Shown piece by piece: positions 1-11,500 of a stretch of DNA of 64,000 bases. The notes under the pieces are model-generated. The model made no database searches, was not told the DNA's origin, and worked only from the letters and a program-made list of their open reading frames with translations. Source of the DNA: Terebella lapidaria. Taxonomy: Eukaryota; Annelida; Polychaeta; Terebellida; Terebellidae. The stretch's first letter is position 1; each line of letters begins with the position of its first letter. The position numbers and the translations under genes were made by a program. The stretch spans positions 25,830,423-25,894,422 of the forward strand of contig OX424566.1 of NCBI GenBank assembly GCA_949152475.1, written 5' to 3'.

Positions 1-1599
1 ATATGTGTAGGATTATGTTATGAGTAACTTCAAGAGCTACAAATCCGTCCATTGACAAGTGAAGATAATATTCCTCGGACATGTCTACCGGTAGTTACCA
101 TGTTGTAGGTCTCAGCAGGAATATACGATGGACGGGATTTCACCTTCGTGTTTGCTTTGTAGTAACATAAGTATCATCCGCACATAGGTTAGACTAAACG
201 TGTTTAATCAGTTACACTGTGTTATGCATCGCTAATACGCTATTACTCATAATTTTGGCAATGCTCCACGTTCGTTTTAATAGTCGTTTTTATCAATTAA
301 TAGGGACCTAACACGTTCAGAGCAACACAGAGTGAAAACGACACTGTTTCGTGTTTCATAATTGCTCCTGAAACTGTGTCAAAAATATGGGTGACATTGC
401 CTTCACTTCAAGTGCATCATATTGCTTTCTGCCATGGGTATACCGACACTTTTCCGGGACAAATTAGAAGGGCCGAAACGGTCGCCTAGTTCACTCCACA
501 CACCTGCTATCTTGTTTTTCTTGTCATTAGATATATATCCTCCAGTGTTACCGGAGAGGATAGTTGGAGGATAGTTGAAGTCGTTTCAATACAAAAACAG
601 GGTAGCCCGTGGTAGTCACGAACAGTAATTAACTCTTTCCCAGTTTAATATGTAATTACAACACCGGGTTTGTTTGCTGCAAATAAGGTTTAATTGACTG
701 GCTGAGACCTAGGACATGAATTGAATTCGGAATCAGGTGTTTACCGCTGTGAAGGTCTACAGATAACTTACTTCTTTCACCTGACCAAACATGTCGTTCT
801 GGTAGTGTTCGTATCAGGATCTTCCGTAGCATTCCGTGTGACATAACATGATATATACATGATATATGTGCTAGTTTTTACCTCTGTCTCGTGGTGTGCG
901 ATTGATCATGTTTACAGATATGAATAACATGCTTCATTGACATTTCATAACACATGTATCTCTGATTGACCATCATGTTGATTTGTGAAATAGATATAGC
1001 AAAATAGCCATGTCAATAATCTAGATGCGAAAATGCAATCAATTTAATTTTTTTTTCGAAAACTTAAGCAAATTAGCAGAACAGACCAGGGACACCTGAC
1101 ACAATGCAATATGCCCGTACCTTCAGTCGTCCTTTAATGTGTTCTAACAGAAAATTCTAAAATTGCATTCCGTAGATATCTTCGCGGAATAATGACTATT
1201 ATAGATATGGAGTTCTCTGAAGAACTCATTTGATGAAGTTATCATGGATTCCTAATCTTTTCACTATATCATCAAAATAATACTATTGCTATTTTTACAG
1301 CTTGTAGTCTGGAAACATGAACATATATCTGGCCCTCCAGAAATTGTGTTATTATGCAAAATCTACTTTAGTCTGGTTCCGATGCAGTCCATAATACATA
1401 AAAACGAATAAGGATAAACGTGGTGAGGACATTCTCCTTCAATGATGAAAATTATCACATACGCCAACATAAATCGAGTAGATGGACCAGAGACCATTTT
1501 GCATAATTCACTGGATTGTTGTCATACATTACAAAGCTACTACACAGATATCGCGAAGATGAAACCCCGAAGGGAATCCAAGGTACTAATTCACTTTCC
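1..1599. other. no gene seen
   Basis: AT-rich sequence with only short, shadow-like open frames. No splice-bounded exon, RNA gene or recognisable protein was seen. The only structure noted is a diverged repeat at about 670-800, listed separately. Confidence 0.6.
670..800. repeat. dispersed repeat, copy 1
   Basis: This stretch resembles 46190-46300. Both hold the run TTTAATTGACTGGCTGAGA followed about 25 bases later by GGAATCAGGTGTTT, with substitutions and small gaps between. Two diverged copies 45 kb apart suggest an old interspersed repeat. No coding capacity or terminal repeats were seen, so the class is unknown. Confidence 0.5.
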
Positions 1600-2440
1600 T
1601 TCTCGCCGCGATTACATCAGAGGCCAGCACATGAAAAGGATACATCTGCCAAGGATCTGTCCTCATGACTACAATCTAATTTTTCTAACTCGTTTACGCC
1701 GTTTTTCTGATATTCTCTCGATGCTGAATGGTATGATATTTTAACTCGGCAAACTTCACCTGGTAGTCAAGTGACAATTTTCTGCCGAATTTCGGGGTGT
1801 TCGAGTAGATTGATGAGTTTTTAATTTTTGGCGATAGAAGTCTGAAATTTGTTGCAAAATTGCAGTTTGTTTATCAGATGAAGTTTGAAATTTTGAAAGT
1901 TATAATACGTTACCATTTAGCATAGCCAAAATATCAACTAAGACAGTGTAAACGAGTTAGTAAAATCAGATTTTATGCTCCTTTTGGGACAGCCACCTAC
2001 CCGTAGGGCGCCCCTTAATAGGGTAGGCTCAGTGTCACCATGGTGACAGGAAATCGCAGGCCCGTCTGTCGATGACTGTATATTTAATGAAAGGGTCCAA
2101 ATCTCAAACTGTGAGATCGATTTTGCTCCCAATCAAATGATGTTAAGGACCCACTGAGAAATGAAAGAATAGGAATGTATTGCAGTCAAAACTAGTCTCT
2201 GTCTGACCATAATTGCTGTTGTCCCAACCTTCATCCCGATACTGTAATCAATCTCATAAACTTGCACTTGTCTGTCAATGACATGTTTCCTGTCACAATA
2301 ATTCACATTCCGAAATCCATTTGAGAGTATCGGTCACCCGCCCAGAACAATCATGCGACCATCTGATGTCCCGGGACAATCCTTGACACTGACTAGGGAA
2401 CCACTTATTAATGTATATTATTTCATATCCACACCGAAAT
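1600..2440. repeat. dispersed repeat family B, copy 1
   Basis: The stretch shares several blocks in the same order with 19600-20260: GAGGCCAGC(A/T)CATGAAAA near the start, a block around GGTAGG(C/A)TCAGTGTCACCATGG, and TTTGAGAGTATCGG(T/C)CAC followed by GGGACAATCC-like sequence near the end. Spacing differs by insertions and deletions. It is either an old transposable element without visible ends or a diverged segmental duplication. No protein was recognised. Confidence 0.5.
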
Positions 2441-2824
2441 CAACATGACTGAGGCAGAAACAGATTATTTTTCTGCCAGATATAAACACAAACTCTTATT
2501 TATTGCGCCTCCTCGTAATGCATCCGTATTACCCAGCTTAGAACGGAGCCGATTGCGCGTATATACTAGTACAAGTAAGTAGTTTCCATGTTTATGTCTG
2601 CCTATCACGTACCTGTAATGTATATATCGCATTCACCCAAGTGCATGCCTGTAGAATCCAATACATATTGCAATGTACTGACAAATAAAACTTGATTCTC
2701 ATTCAGGTACATTTCGTTTTATGTGGATGTCACTTAGTTCATCGTCATGTACAGCATGATTCCTGATACAACCATCCCTTCCTCAGATCTGTCCACTCGA
2801 AAAAAAATGTAGTGTTTGACGTTA

Positions 2825-3484
2825 TGCCTAAGTCACATTTGCACCGATGCCTTCGCCGATGAGGATACGATGTCCAAAAAAGGCTGAAATTTGGTCATTT
2901 CGGCCGGTCATCCACTGAGCGCCTGAGGATCATCCGTGACCATCTGGCAACAATTGGACATCGGTAGAGGCACGGTGGAAAAATGACATCGATGGTGAAT
3001 CGCTTGCACGTCTGCCGGTGAGCGGCCAGAGCCCCTTCAAATGTCCATCAGGTGCCGAGGTAATCAACCAAATTTTTCGGCCGACCAATATGGGAAACTG
3101 ACCAGGTGATCACCGCAGGGCAACCTGCTGGGCGACGATGAATGTCCGGAAGGTGCCCTTCAGATAATCGGCCGATTTATACATATCATAAGGTCACTGA
3201 GCAGGTAACAGTTGGGTATCATGTGGTCTCTGGTAGGGCATCGTTGGTTGGTCAGTCTTTCTTGAAATTCTTAAAATTTGGATGGACACAGTGAAGACAC
3301 ACGATCGTAGGTGCCTATAGCGTTCCCGGCGCACAATGCCTGGTGGTTTCATGACCACTCGAGAATGATATGGGAAAGATGCCTGACAAACTATCACCAG
3401 CGTCGCGACTGAACATCGGTAGATACTACCGATGTCCATTCTATTCTACATCGGCCGGCGACCTGTGCAAATTTGACCTAGGCA
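2825..3484. mobile_element. PIF/Harbinger-type MITE, 660 bp
   Basis: The element begins TGCCTAAGTCACATTTGCAC and ends with a matching inverted sequence, GTGCAAATTTGACCTAGGCA. It is flanked by the 3-bp direct repeat TTA (2822-2824 and 3485-3487). A TTA/TAA target duplication is the hallmark of PIF/Harbinger transposons. The internal sequence resembles the outer parts of the larger element at 54226-56814, which carries a Harbinger transposase remnant. This is therefore a non-autonomous deletion derivative of that family. It has no open frame of its own. Confidence 0.8.
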
Positions 3485-3487
3485 TTA

Positions 3488-5017
3488 ACAGAACATAATA
3501 GTGTGAGAGTAATTGAGAGAATTACATGCATTGCCTTCGCTTTGTTCATCTTGTATCTTGAATGATGGAATTTTGAGAAAACTGTGGAATGGTCATACAC
3601 ATAATATGCTTAATTAGAATGTTTCTTGATATAAGGCCAACAAAAAATGTATTATGGTTCTGTTTATTGGGGTTCCCCGGAAAAGTGATGCGACAACGTG
3701 ATTTTCTTTCTTCCTCCCTAAAATTGGTGGCCGATGAATGGTCCGCTCAAATACAGCCCATTTGGCCAACCATTTTCCCATCAAATTGGCTGCTAATGAC
3801 TGACCCGGTCGAATTTGGCCCATTTCCAATGTCAAAGACACTCGGGGCCATTTGACTCGATCATTATCTGACCAAAATTGATGTACGGGTGTCAATTTAC
3901 TAAAAAAAAAGATTGGCTCTCAGAAAGTGATGTGTGCGATGTTGCTTTAAAAAAACAATTGATGCGCGGGGTTTAAAGTGACGCACATGCCTAACCAGAA
4001 CCATAATGCTTTTTTTGGGGGCCTTATAATGCGATGCCAGTCTCCACCCTTCTCCACATTCGTAAAATATATGGGTCTTCCACGTAAATGGTACACATTG
4101 AGTCCCACATAGGTTAAATATTTCATGTCTGGATAACATCATAGTATTTTGGGAAACAAAATGTGGGATATAGTGAGCAAAATGTGAAAAATTTCAGGGC
4201 ACTGCATTGAAAAGATTTTTTCGTAATCGACGTTCAAAGTTGTAGTGTTATTTCGCAGTCCTGGAAAGGACATTTTTTAAACAAATACATACTAGTTATA
4301 AGGCCTAAATTTATTCAGTAAAGTTAAATATTTTGCGAATGAGATGCTTTTGACTTAATTGATTCTCAACTATGAAAAGCAGCTGCATTTTTGAACATGT
4401 ACATTGGAATAATGAATTAATATACCTGGACTTTCATGACTGAGTTAAAACTGTACTCTATTTTTCTTTAATTATGTGTACAATTGTTACGAGACCGGAT
4501 TGATGTGATCATAACACAACAGTGATTGCACCGTGCAAGGCTGTGCAAGGTGGTTACATTATATACGAGCATGACAGCAGCCGAACATAAGGTTTTGGAT
4601 GTGGCCACGATGACAAATGAGACTGGAACCGATACTGAGTGAACACAAAAACATTTATAAGGAAGAGTGGACACAAAACCGTTCCGTGGTTGGAGGTAAA
4701 TGCTATTCCAATTAAACCCCATTGATCAGTTTGCTAATAATTTAAAAAGAAACTCGAATGTGTGAACTCGTATCATAATAACACTCACCGGAAACAGAAT
4801 TTCCTCTCACAGAGATCAGCTCTCGTAAATAATTCTCACTACCCTAATACCATTACAGGGGTGAAGCTTGTCCATGCGTAGATTCACACTCGCAAGGTTT
4901 GTTGCCCATTATTCTTGCCTAAATGTGTTTTAGTTGCATTTTCCACAAAGGATCATGGTGTGTGTTTTCCTTGCTCAATACTTGCTTCTTAGTTGTGTTG
5001 TAATGTGACATAATATA
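3488..5017. other. no gene seen
   Basis: AT-rich sequence up to the target site of the LTR retrotransposon. Short open frames here have no recognisable motifs and no convincing splice context. Confidence 0.6.
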
Positions 5018-5021
5018 TGGG

Positions 5022-5917
5022 TGTAACAAAACCATGCAACTGCCGCGCTGAAACGTTCGTTAGGAACGGTCACGTGATCTACAAAGTCCACTTGCGAAGA
5101 CACCGTTCGCGGAAGAACCGTTCGCGGAAGCACGATTGCGGAAGCATCATCAGCGGAAGCATCGTTCGCGGAAGAACCGTTCGCGGAAGCACGATTGCGG
5201 AAGCATCGTCAGCGGAAGCATCAGTCGCGGAAGCACCGTTCGCGGAAGAGGAGCCTTCGCGGAAGAACCGTTCGCGGACGCAGTCTTCACCACGTGGAGA
5301 AGAGTGCGGAAGATACGTTCGCGGACGAAGATGCGCGCGCAGCCACCCTGGCTATATAAGGGAGAGCGGACGGCCGCTCTGAGAGCACTGCAACAGCGAC
5401 ATCGACCGTGGGGAGATCGTCACCGCCACAGCCAAGGGACTCGACGAACTCCGTGCGGACGACTCCTTCTTCAGGGCCTTAGAGTCAACCGGGATTTAGA
5501 CCGACTACCTGGAGAAACCATTCGACTAAGCGGGACGGGAAACTTCAACGGGAAGGGACAGAGAGACGCCGCCGGCTAAGAACTCTTTTTAGTTGTGCCC
5601 TCGTGCACTATTTATTTTTGAAATGTGATCATACAGTGCTCCATGTCTGAACTTCATATTTGTACGTCACGTGGGTGACCAGCCATACAATTGTAAGTTG
5701 ATTTGATGTATATAAATCTTCAATTTATTTACATCTGAGTTGCTTCTTGCCTAAGTGAAGCCGGTGAGCTACGGAGTGATGATACACCAGCGTTGGGGGA
5801 CACCAATTTAGTGACGGCTCTCGAATCACAACGAGCGGGAGTTACATAAAGTCTATACGATCAGAGAAACCAGGTTTTTTGGGCCACACCGAAAACAAGT
5901 CATTACCAAACGTCACA
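5022..5917 (+). repeat. 5' LTR of the Ty3/Gypsy element
   Basis: It starts TGTAAC and ends CGTCACA, and pairs with 15084-15979. The U3 part (about 5100-5320) is built from 15-bp units around GTTCGCGGAAG, some degenerate. A TATATAAG box lies at 5353-5360, so transcription would start near 5387 (GCACTGC, a partial initiator). A strong donor-like GTAAGT at 5693-5698 lies in the presumed leader and could serve leader splicing, but this is only a possibility. No AATAAA was seen; TATAAA-type variants lie near the 3' part of the LTR. Confidence 0.93.
5353..5360 (+). promoter_or_regulatory. LTR promoter TATA box
   Basis: TATATAAG in the 5' LTR, directly downstream of the 15-bp motif array and about 34 bases upstream of a plausible start site near 5387. 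The same box followed by a coding start recurs at 13833-13840 inside the element. Confidence 0.7.
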
Positions 5918-5920
5918 ACT

Positions 5921-5932
5921 TGGTGCCGTGAC
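5921..5932 (+). other. primer binding site matching tRNA-His
   Basis: TGGTGCCGTGAC lies three bases after the 5' LTR. Its reverse complement, GTCACGGCACCA, is the 3' end of animal cytosolic tRNA-His (acceptor strand TCACGGC plus A and CCA). The match is 12 bases. The tRNA sequence is recalled from general knowledge and was not searched here. Confidence 0.75.
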
Positions 5933-5980
5933 CAGGATCCCCGAGGGTCTACTGCCAGGGAACGAACCTCAGCATCACTC

Positions 5981-8539
5981 ATGTCCGGCGAAAACGACGA
6001 AACTGCCCCAGGGAAGACAGGAGGTGAAGAGGAAGACTCTTCGCGGACGGCCTCACTTGCGGACGAGGAAGACAGCGGTTCGCGGAAGCCGACCTTTGCG
6101 GAAGAGGGAGACGACCGTTCGCGGAAGACGTTCGCGGAAGACGACCGTTCGCGGAAGACGTTCGCGGACGACAACCGTTCGCGGAAGACGACCTTGGCGG
6201 AAGAGGCCGACGACCGTTCGCGGAAGACAACGTTCGCGGAAGACGACCGTTCGCGGAAGAGCAGCTTCACAGCCAGGGGTAGACGGGACGTTTCGACGAG
6301 TGAGGAGCAACCAGGGAGGTCGAGACCTTCCATGGGCCAGTCGACTAGTCAACAGAGACCCCGGAGCCAGACACCCGACAACCGTTTTCTTTTCAGACAC
6401 GACTCTGGGTGGCAGCACGATCGAGACAGGGAGAGGTCAACCTACCTTGAGAGCGTTAGGAGGGGCCCCGAGTTCCGACGAGTGCTGGGACCGGAGTACG
6501 TCAATCTGGACGGGGAGGACGGCGAAATCTGGGCGAGGAGGGATCGGCTACAGCTACCGGAGCAGAGTCCAAGTGTGGCACCTCCAGAGAATGCAGCATT
6601 GAGACGGCTTTGGGACCAGTCCCAGCAGCAGTCTGGTGCAACAGAGCAGCAGTCTGGTGCAACAGGGCAGCGGTCGGGTGTGACGAGTCGACAAACGGGA
6701 GTGACTGGAGGACGGGTTACTTGGGCTCCGACCCAAGAGAGCAGCTCGAGAGGGAGAGGACTTTTCGCGGAAGAGAACATTCGCGGACGAGAGGCATTCT
6801 TCGGCGACAGGGACGCTTGCAGCCGGGGATCCTTCGTGGATGAACGGGCTCGTGGGCGAGGGGGAGTCTTTGGTGACGAGGACGCTTGTGACCGGGGAGG
6901 GCCCTTCGCGGACGACCACGTTCGCGGACGAGGACGACTCGCGGAAGAGAGTGTTCGCGGAAGAGAGGAGTCTTCACCCAGACGGCGGCTCGACGAAAGG
7001 AGTGATCCAGGCGACCAATCTTCCTTTCCAGTTTTTCAGAATAGACGGGGAAGACCATTCGCGGATGAGCCGGTTCGCGGAAGACTCGCGGAAGATGGCG
7101 TTCGCGGACGTGCATCTTTTGTGGAGGGACGTCTCCGAGACATCTTGGCGGACGAGCCCGTTCGCGGAAGACTCGCGGAAGACGGCGTTCGCGGAAGAGG
7201 CCTGTTCGCGGAAGAACTTCTTCGGGAGCTGTTGGCGGAAGAGTCCGTTCGCGGAAGGTTCGCGGAAGACAGTGTTCGCGGAGGGTTCGCGGAAGACAGC
7301 GTTCGCGGAAGAGGGAGGTCTTCACCCAGTCGACAACCGAGACAGCCAGCCTCCTGGAGAAATCCAGCTTCTATTTCAGTCACCCAGGGAGGCCGGAGAC
7401 AGCACCCTTTCTCATCATCGGGCGATGAGGGGCCTTCATCTGATGGAGGGACCGACAGCAGCCATGGTTACCCAGGACGGGGGAGGAGACCACCGAGGCG
7501 GGGACCGCCGCTGCACCGACGAAGCCCTAGGCCGAGACGGAGGCAGGAGGACTCGTCGTCCGAGGACAGCACAGCCTGGAATCAGAACGGCAGAAGGAAC
7601 CGGAAGATGCTGACCCCTGACAAGTTCGATGGGACTTCCATAGAGTGGCCGGTGTACCGGGCCCACTTTGACGTCATCGCAGAGGTCAACGGATGGAGCA
7701 AGCGGGAACAGGGCGTCTACTTAGCCGGGAGCTTGACAGGAGAGGCGCGACGAATGCTGACCAGCCTGAGTCCTGCAGACCGGAGGGACATCGACGTTCT
7801 GACCGACAAGCTGACCCTACGATTCGACCCTGACTGTCAGGAGGAGTCCTACAAGGCGACCTTGGGACAAAGAACCCGCAGGAAGGCAGAGACACCCCAG
7901 CAGTACGGCTATGAGTTGCAGCGACTGGCCGGCCGTGGTTATCCGGATCTGAACTCCGCAGCTCAGGAGGCTATCGCCTTAGACCACTTCTGGAAGGGCC
8001 ATCCAGATGGGGACATGAAGGTGATGGCGCTCATGAGGAAGATGAAGACCATGGAGGAGGCCATAGCGTTCGTGACCCAGTACGAATGTGTCAAACCCAA
8101 GCCTGGGAAGCCGGTGATGTCCATAGAGTCGGAGGACTCCGAGCCAGCTCTAGGACGGGTCCTACAGCTGTTGAAGAACCAGCAGGGAGGCGAGATTACC
8201 ACCAGTGGGCAGCAGAGCAACCAGCCGAACGTAGCGGGTCTACCCAGACTTCCCTACTTCAAGGGGCTCTTTGAGAGCCAAGACAGGAAGCTGGATCGAC
8301 TAATCGAGCTGTGTGAGCAGGTGCTATCCATCAAGCCGAGGGCCGCCACTGCTGAGAACAAGGGACCAAGCGCTAGGCCGGGACCAGATGACTGTTGGTA
8401 CTGTGGGAAGCCGGGTCATCGGAAGTACCAGTGTCCAGATCGGCCGCCACCTCGGACCAAGGAGGAGCGCTTGAGTCGACTAATCGAGGAGATTGGTGAG
8501 CGGAACAGTTTGACAGACGAGGTGTCGGAAAACCAGTAG
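5981..8539 (+). CDS. gag: Gag polyprotein of the Ty3/Gypsy element
   Basis: A frame of about 852 residues from the first in-frame ATG after the primer site. Residues 1-540 are low in complexity. They consist largely of short repeats such as FAEDDRSRK and VRGRGLFAEE, which are translations of the 15-bp DNA motif, plus Q-, S- and R-rich stretches. A capsid-like retrotransposon Gag domain follows at about residues 543-700 (start LTPDKFDGTSIEWPVY). A single CCHC zinc knuckle, CWYCGKPGHRKYQC, sits near residues 804-817 as expected for nucleocapsid RNA binding. The frame overlaps that of pol by a few tens of bases in the -1 register, which fits the frameshifting known in this family. Gag would form the particle that packages the element RNA. 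Confidence 0.88.
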   Translation: MSGENDETAPGKTGGEEEDSSRTASLADEEDSGSRKPTFAEEGDDRSRKTFAEDDRSRKTFADDNRSRKTTLAEEADDRSRKTTFAEDDRSRKSSFTARGRRDVSTSEEQPGRSRPSMGQSTSQQRPRSQTPDNRFLFRHDSGWQHDRDRERSTYLESVRRGPEFRRVLGPEYVNLDGEDGEIWARRDRLQLPEQSPSVAPPENAALRRLWDQSQQQSGATEQQSGATGQRSGVTSRQTGVTGGRVTWAPTQESSSRGRGLFAEENIRGREAFFGDRDACSRGSFVDERARGRGGVFGDEDACDRGGPFADDHVRGRGRLAEESVRGREESSPRRRLDERSDPGDQSSFPVFQNRRGRPFADEPVRGRLAEDGVRGRASFVEGRLRDILADEPVRGRLAEDGVRGRGLFAEELLRELLAEESVRGRFAEDSVRGGFAEDSVRGRGRSSPSRQPRQPASWRNPASISVTQGGRRQHPFSSSGDEGPSSDGGTDSSHGYPGRGRRPPRRGPPLHRRSPRPRRRQEDSSSEDSTAWNQNGRRNRKMLTPDKFDGTSIEWPVYRAHFDVIAEVNGWSKREQGVYLAGSLTGEARRMLTSLSPADRRDIDVLTDKLTLRFDPDCQEESYKATLGQRTRRKAETPQQYGYELQRLAGRGYPDLNSAAQEAIALDHFWKGHPDGDMKVMALMRKMKTMEEAIAFVTQYECVKPKPGKPVMSIESEDSEPALGRVLQLLKNQQGGEITTSGQQSNQPNVAGLPRLPYFKGLFESQDRKLDRLIELCEQVLSIKPRAATAENKGPSARPGPDDCWYCGKPGHRKYQCPDRPPPRTKEERLSRLIEEIGERNSLTDEVSENQ

Positions 8540-8562
8540 GGCTCATACCAGCCCCCAACCGT

Positions 8563-11500
8563 ATGGGCCATTGGCAGGTGTGTGCACGGCTTCACAGGCG
8601 AGAAGCTCGACGAAGACGTGAAGAACACATTGCCAGGGGGGAATTTTTAGTTTCACAGATTTTTAATAGGTTTTTCCGGTGTGCATCCGAAGTAACTGGA
8701 TGGGCGCAGGAGGAGCTCGAGGATCGAATTCTCGACTATTTGGAGGGCAAGCCTGTCAACACAGACGGGAGTGCCAATGTACAGCAAACCGATGGAGCCG
8801 TGGAGCGTCTAATGCCCCGCGGAGACGTCAAGGAAATGCAGACCGATGGAGCCGTGGAGCGTCTAATGACCCGCGGAGACGTCGACGAAATGCAGACCGA
8901 TGGAGCCGTGGAGCGTCTGGGGACCCACGGAGACATCAACGAGGTTTCTGCTAGCAGCAAGGAGAACCAACAGGTTACAACCTTGAGGCTGGAGGCTGCG
9001 AAACAGCAGGGACCCCCCTATGCAACTGAACCACAAGCGGCCGTGAAAGAGGAGACGGAGGGCCGGTGGAGCGGAATGACCAAGGGGCCAGCGCAGCAGC
9101 TATTGCTGGTGGACGACTCATTACTTATCCGGAGCGGCGGTTCCGAGGGGAGTGATTCCCTTAAGACTGACAGAGAGGACCAGGGTGGTGCATCACTGTG
9201 GGTGGACGACTCAGTACTTATCCAGGGCGGCGTCCCTGAGGAGAGTGGCAGCTCTCTTAAGATTGACAGAAATGGCCAGGTGGTGTCGCTGTCAGCCGGT
9301 GCCCGAGGCACATTGGCGTGGTATGCGGCGTGCCACGTTATGGGGAAGGCGACTCGTATGTTGGTGGACACGGGTGCCTCTTCCACCGTTCTGGACGAGT
9401 GTCTCTTCGACCAAATGGATGACGAACATAAAGCAATGATAAGGCAGACGAGAATAAGGTTACGGGCAGCAACCGGAGACTACTTACAGGTTCAAGGAGA
9501 GATGACAGTTCAACTTCTACTGGGCACACGACTCGTGTCGGCAGATGTACTGGTAGCCAAACTAGGGATCCCGGGAGTGTTGGGGCTTGATGTACTTCAA
9601 CAGATTGGGGGACAGCTGGATCTGCGTAAGGGCGAGTGGCAGGTGGGCGACACTACCGTAGTGATGAGCTCGGGCCACGAGGGCGCCGTCTACACACTGG
9701 TGACGGAGGAGACGGTCGTCTTGCCACCCTTTTCAGAGATGATGGTGGACCTCAAGCTGACAGGAAGTGAGGGAGGAGTTCCGAAGGCCGGCCTCGTGCA
9801 GTCCGCAAGAGAGCCGTTGGAGGACGACCCCCTCGTAGTGGGACGAGCCCTGGTACGACCCCGAGGACGCCTGGTACCGGTGGTACTTCTGAACGCCGGC
9901 GCTGGAGCTTGCACTGTGCTGATGGGGACCATCCTAGCCGAGCTTCACGGAATAGAGGCCGTGATCGACCTGGGATTTCGTCCCGATGGAGGGAAAACAA
10001 CCCAGAATGAACCTAAAAGGGAACAGTGGTACCGGGAGGAGAGCGGGAGGGAGCATGAGCCCCTTACACCAAACTCCACCAAGTGGCGGAACCGGACGCC
10101 TGAGCAGCCCGAAACCAGAGTGCACGCCATGCACGCAGAATCGTCGACGAAGACACCAGAGTGCCCGGAGCATTTAGAACCGCTCCTGGAGGGAATGCAT
10201 CCGAACTTGACGGAAAAGGAGGTGGAGGTCGTCAGCGATCTCCTTCGACGCCACCAGCAGGTCTTTATGGGACCAGATGGGAGGTTGGGCCGGACGTCCC
10301 TGGCGAAACACGTCATCGACACGGGAGATCACCCCCCGATCAAGCAGCCTCTGAGGAGAGCCCCGTACTACCAACAAGAGCTGATCGAGGACGAGGTCGA
10401 CAAGATGTTGAAAGCTGACGTTGTGGAGCCAAGCGACAGTCCATGGTCGTCTCCCATCGTGCTAGTGAAAAAGAAGGATGGTGCACTGAGATTTTGCGTC
10501 GACTACCGCCGTCTAAATGATGTCACCCGGAAGGATGCGTACCCCCTGCCTCGAGTCGACGAGAGTTTTGATACCTTGTCAGGAGGACGATATTTTTCGA
10601 CGCTAGACTTGGCTAGTGGTTACTGGCAGGTCGAGATGGACGACAGGGACAAGGAGAAGACGGCGTTCACTACCCGTAGTGGACTCTATCAATTTAAAGT
10701 GATGCCGTTTGGATTGGCGACGGCCCCGGCTACTTTTGAACGTCTAATGGAGCTGGCACTGAGGGGACTCCAATGGAAGCGTTGTCTAATTTATTTGGAC
10801 GATGTCGTCTGTCTTGGAAAGACTTTCCAAGAAGCCGTGGACAACCTCGAGGACGTGTTCCGGAGACTGCAGGCTGCCGGGCTGAAGCTGAAACCCGCCA
10901 AGTGTGAGCTGTTTCGACAACAGGTCAACTTCCTGGGCCATGTCGTGTCCGACCGAGGCATCCAGTGCGACCCTGCCAAGGTCGAAGCTGTAACAAAAAT
11001 GGTTCCTCCGACCACCTTGACAGAACTAAGGAGCTTCCTTGGGTTCGTGGGGTACTACCGCAGATTCATCCCTGACTTTGCCACCCGAGCGGGACCCCTC
11101 AACCACCTGTTAAAGAAGGAAGTCAACTACCATTGGAGCGAGGCTCATCAGCAGGCGTTCGAGGCGCTGCGTCAACCCCTGACCGAGCACCCCCTGCTGG
11201 TGTACCCTGACATGGACCAAGAATTTATTTTAGATACTGATGCTAGCGGCTACGGAGTGGGAGGCGTCTTATCCCAAGTGCAGGACGGACGAGAGCGGGT
11301 GATCGCCTATGCTTCCAGAACCCTGAGGGACACCCAGCGGAATTACTGCACCACCAAGCGGGAGCTCCTGGCCGTCGTCAGTATGATACACCATTTCAGA
11401 CATTTCTTGTGGGGGAGAGCGTTCTTACTACGAACCGACCACGCCTCTCTCAAGTGGCTACTGAACTTTCGGGATGCGGAAGGAATGATCGCTAGATGGG

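Noticed and set aside
1442-1744. 100-codon plus-strand frame
   Set aside because: No motif; its end overlaps the dispersed repeat and codon use looks random.
5017-5579. Long open frames across the 5' LTR (and the same in the 3' LTR)
   Set aside because: They follow from the 15-bp repeats, which lack stops in several frames. They lie in U3/R of the LTR and have no protein features beyond the repeat.
5842-7383. Several 80-200-codon minus-strand frames opposite gag
   Set aside because: They are shadows of the stop-poor, GC-rich repeats. Gag on the plus strand has the capsid-like region and zinc knuckle.
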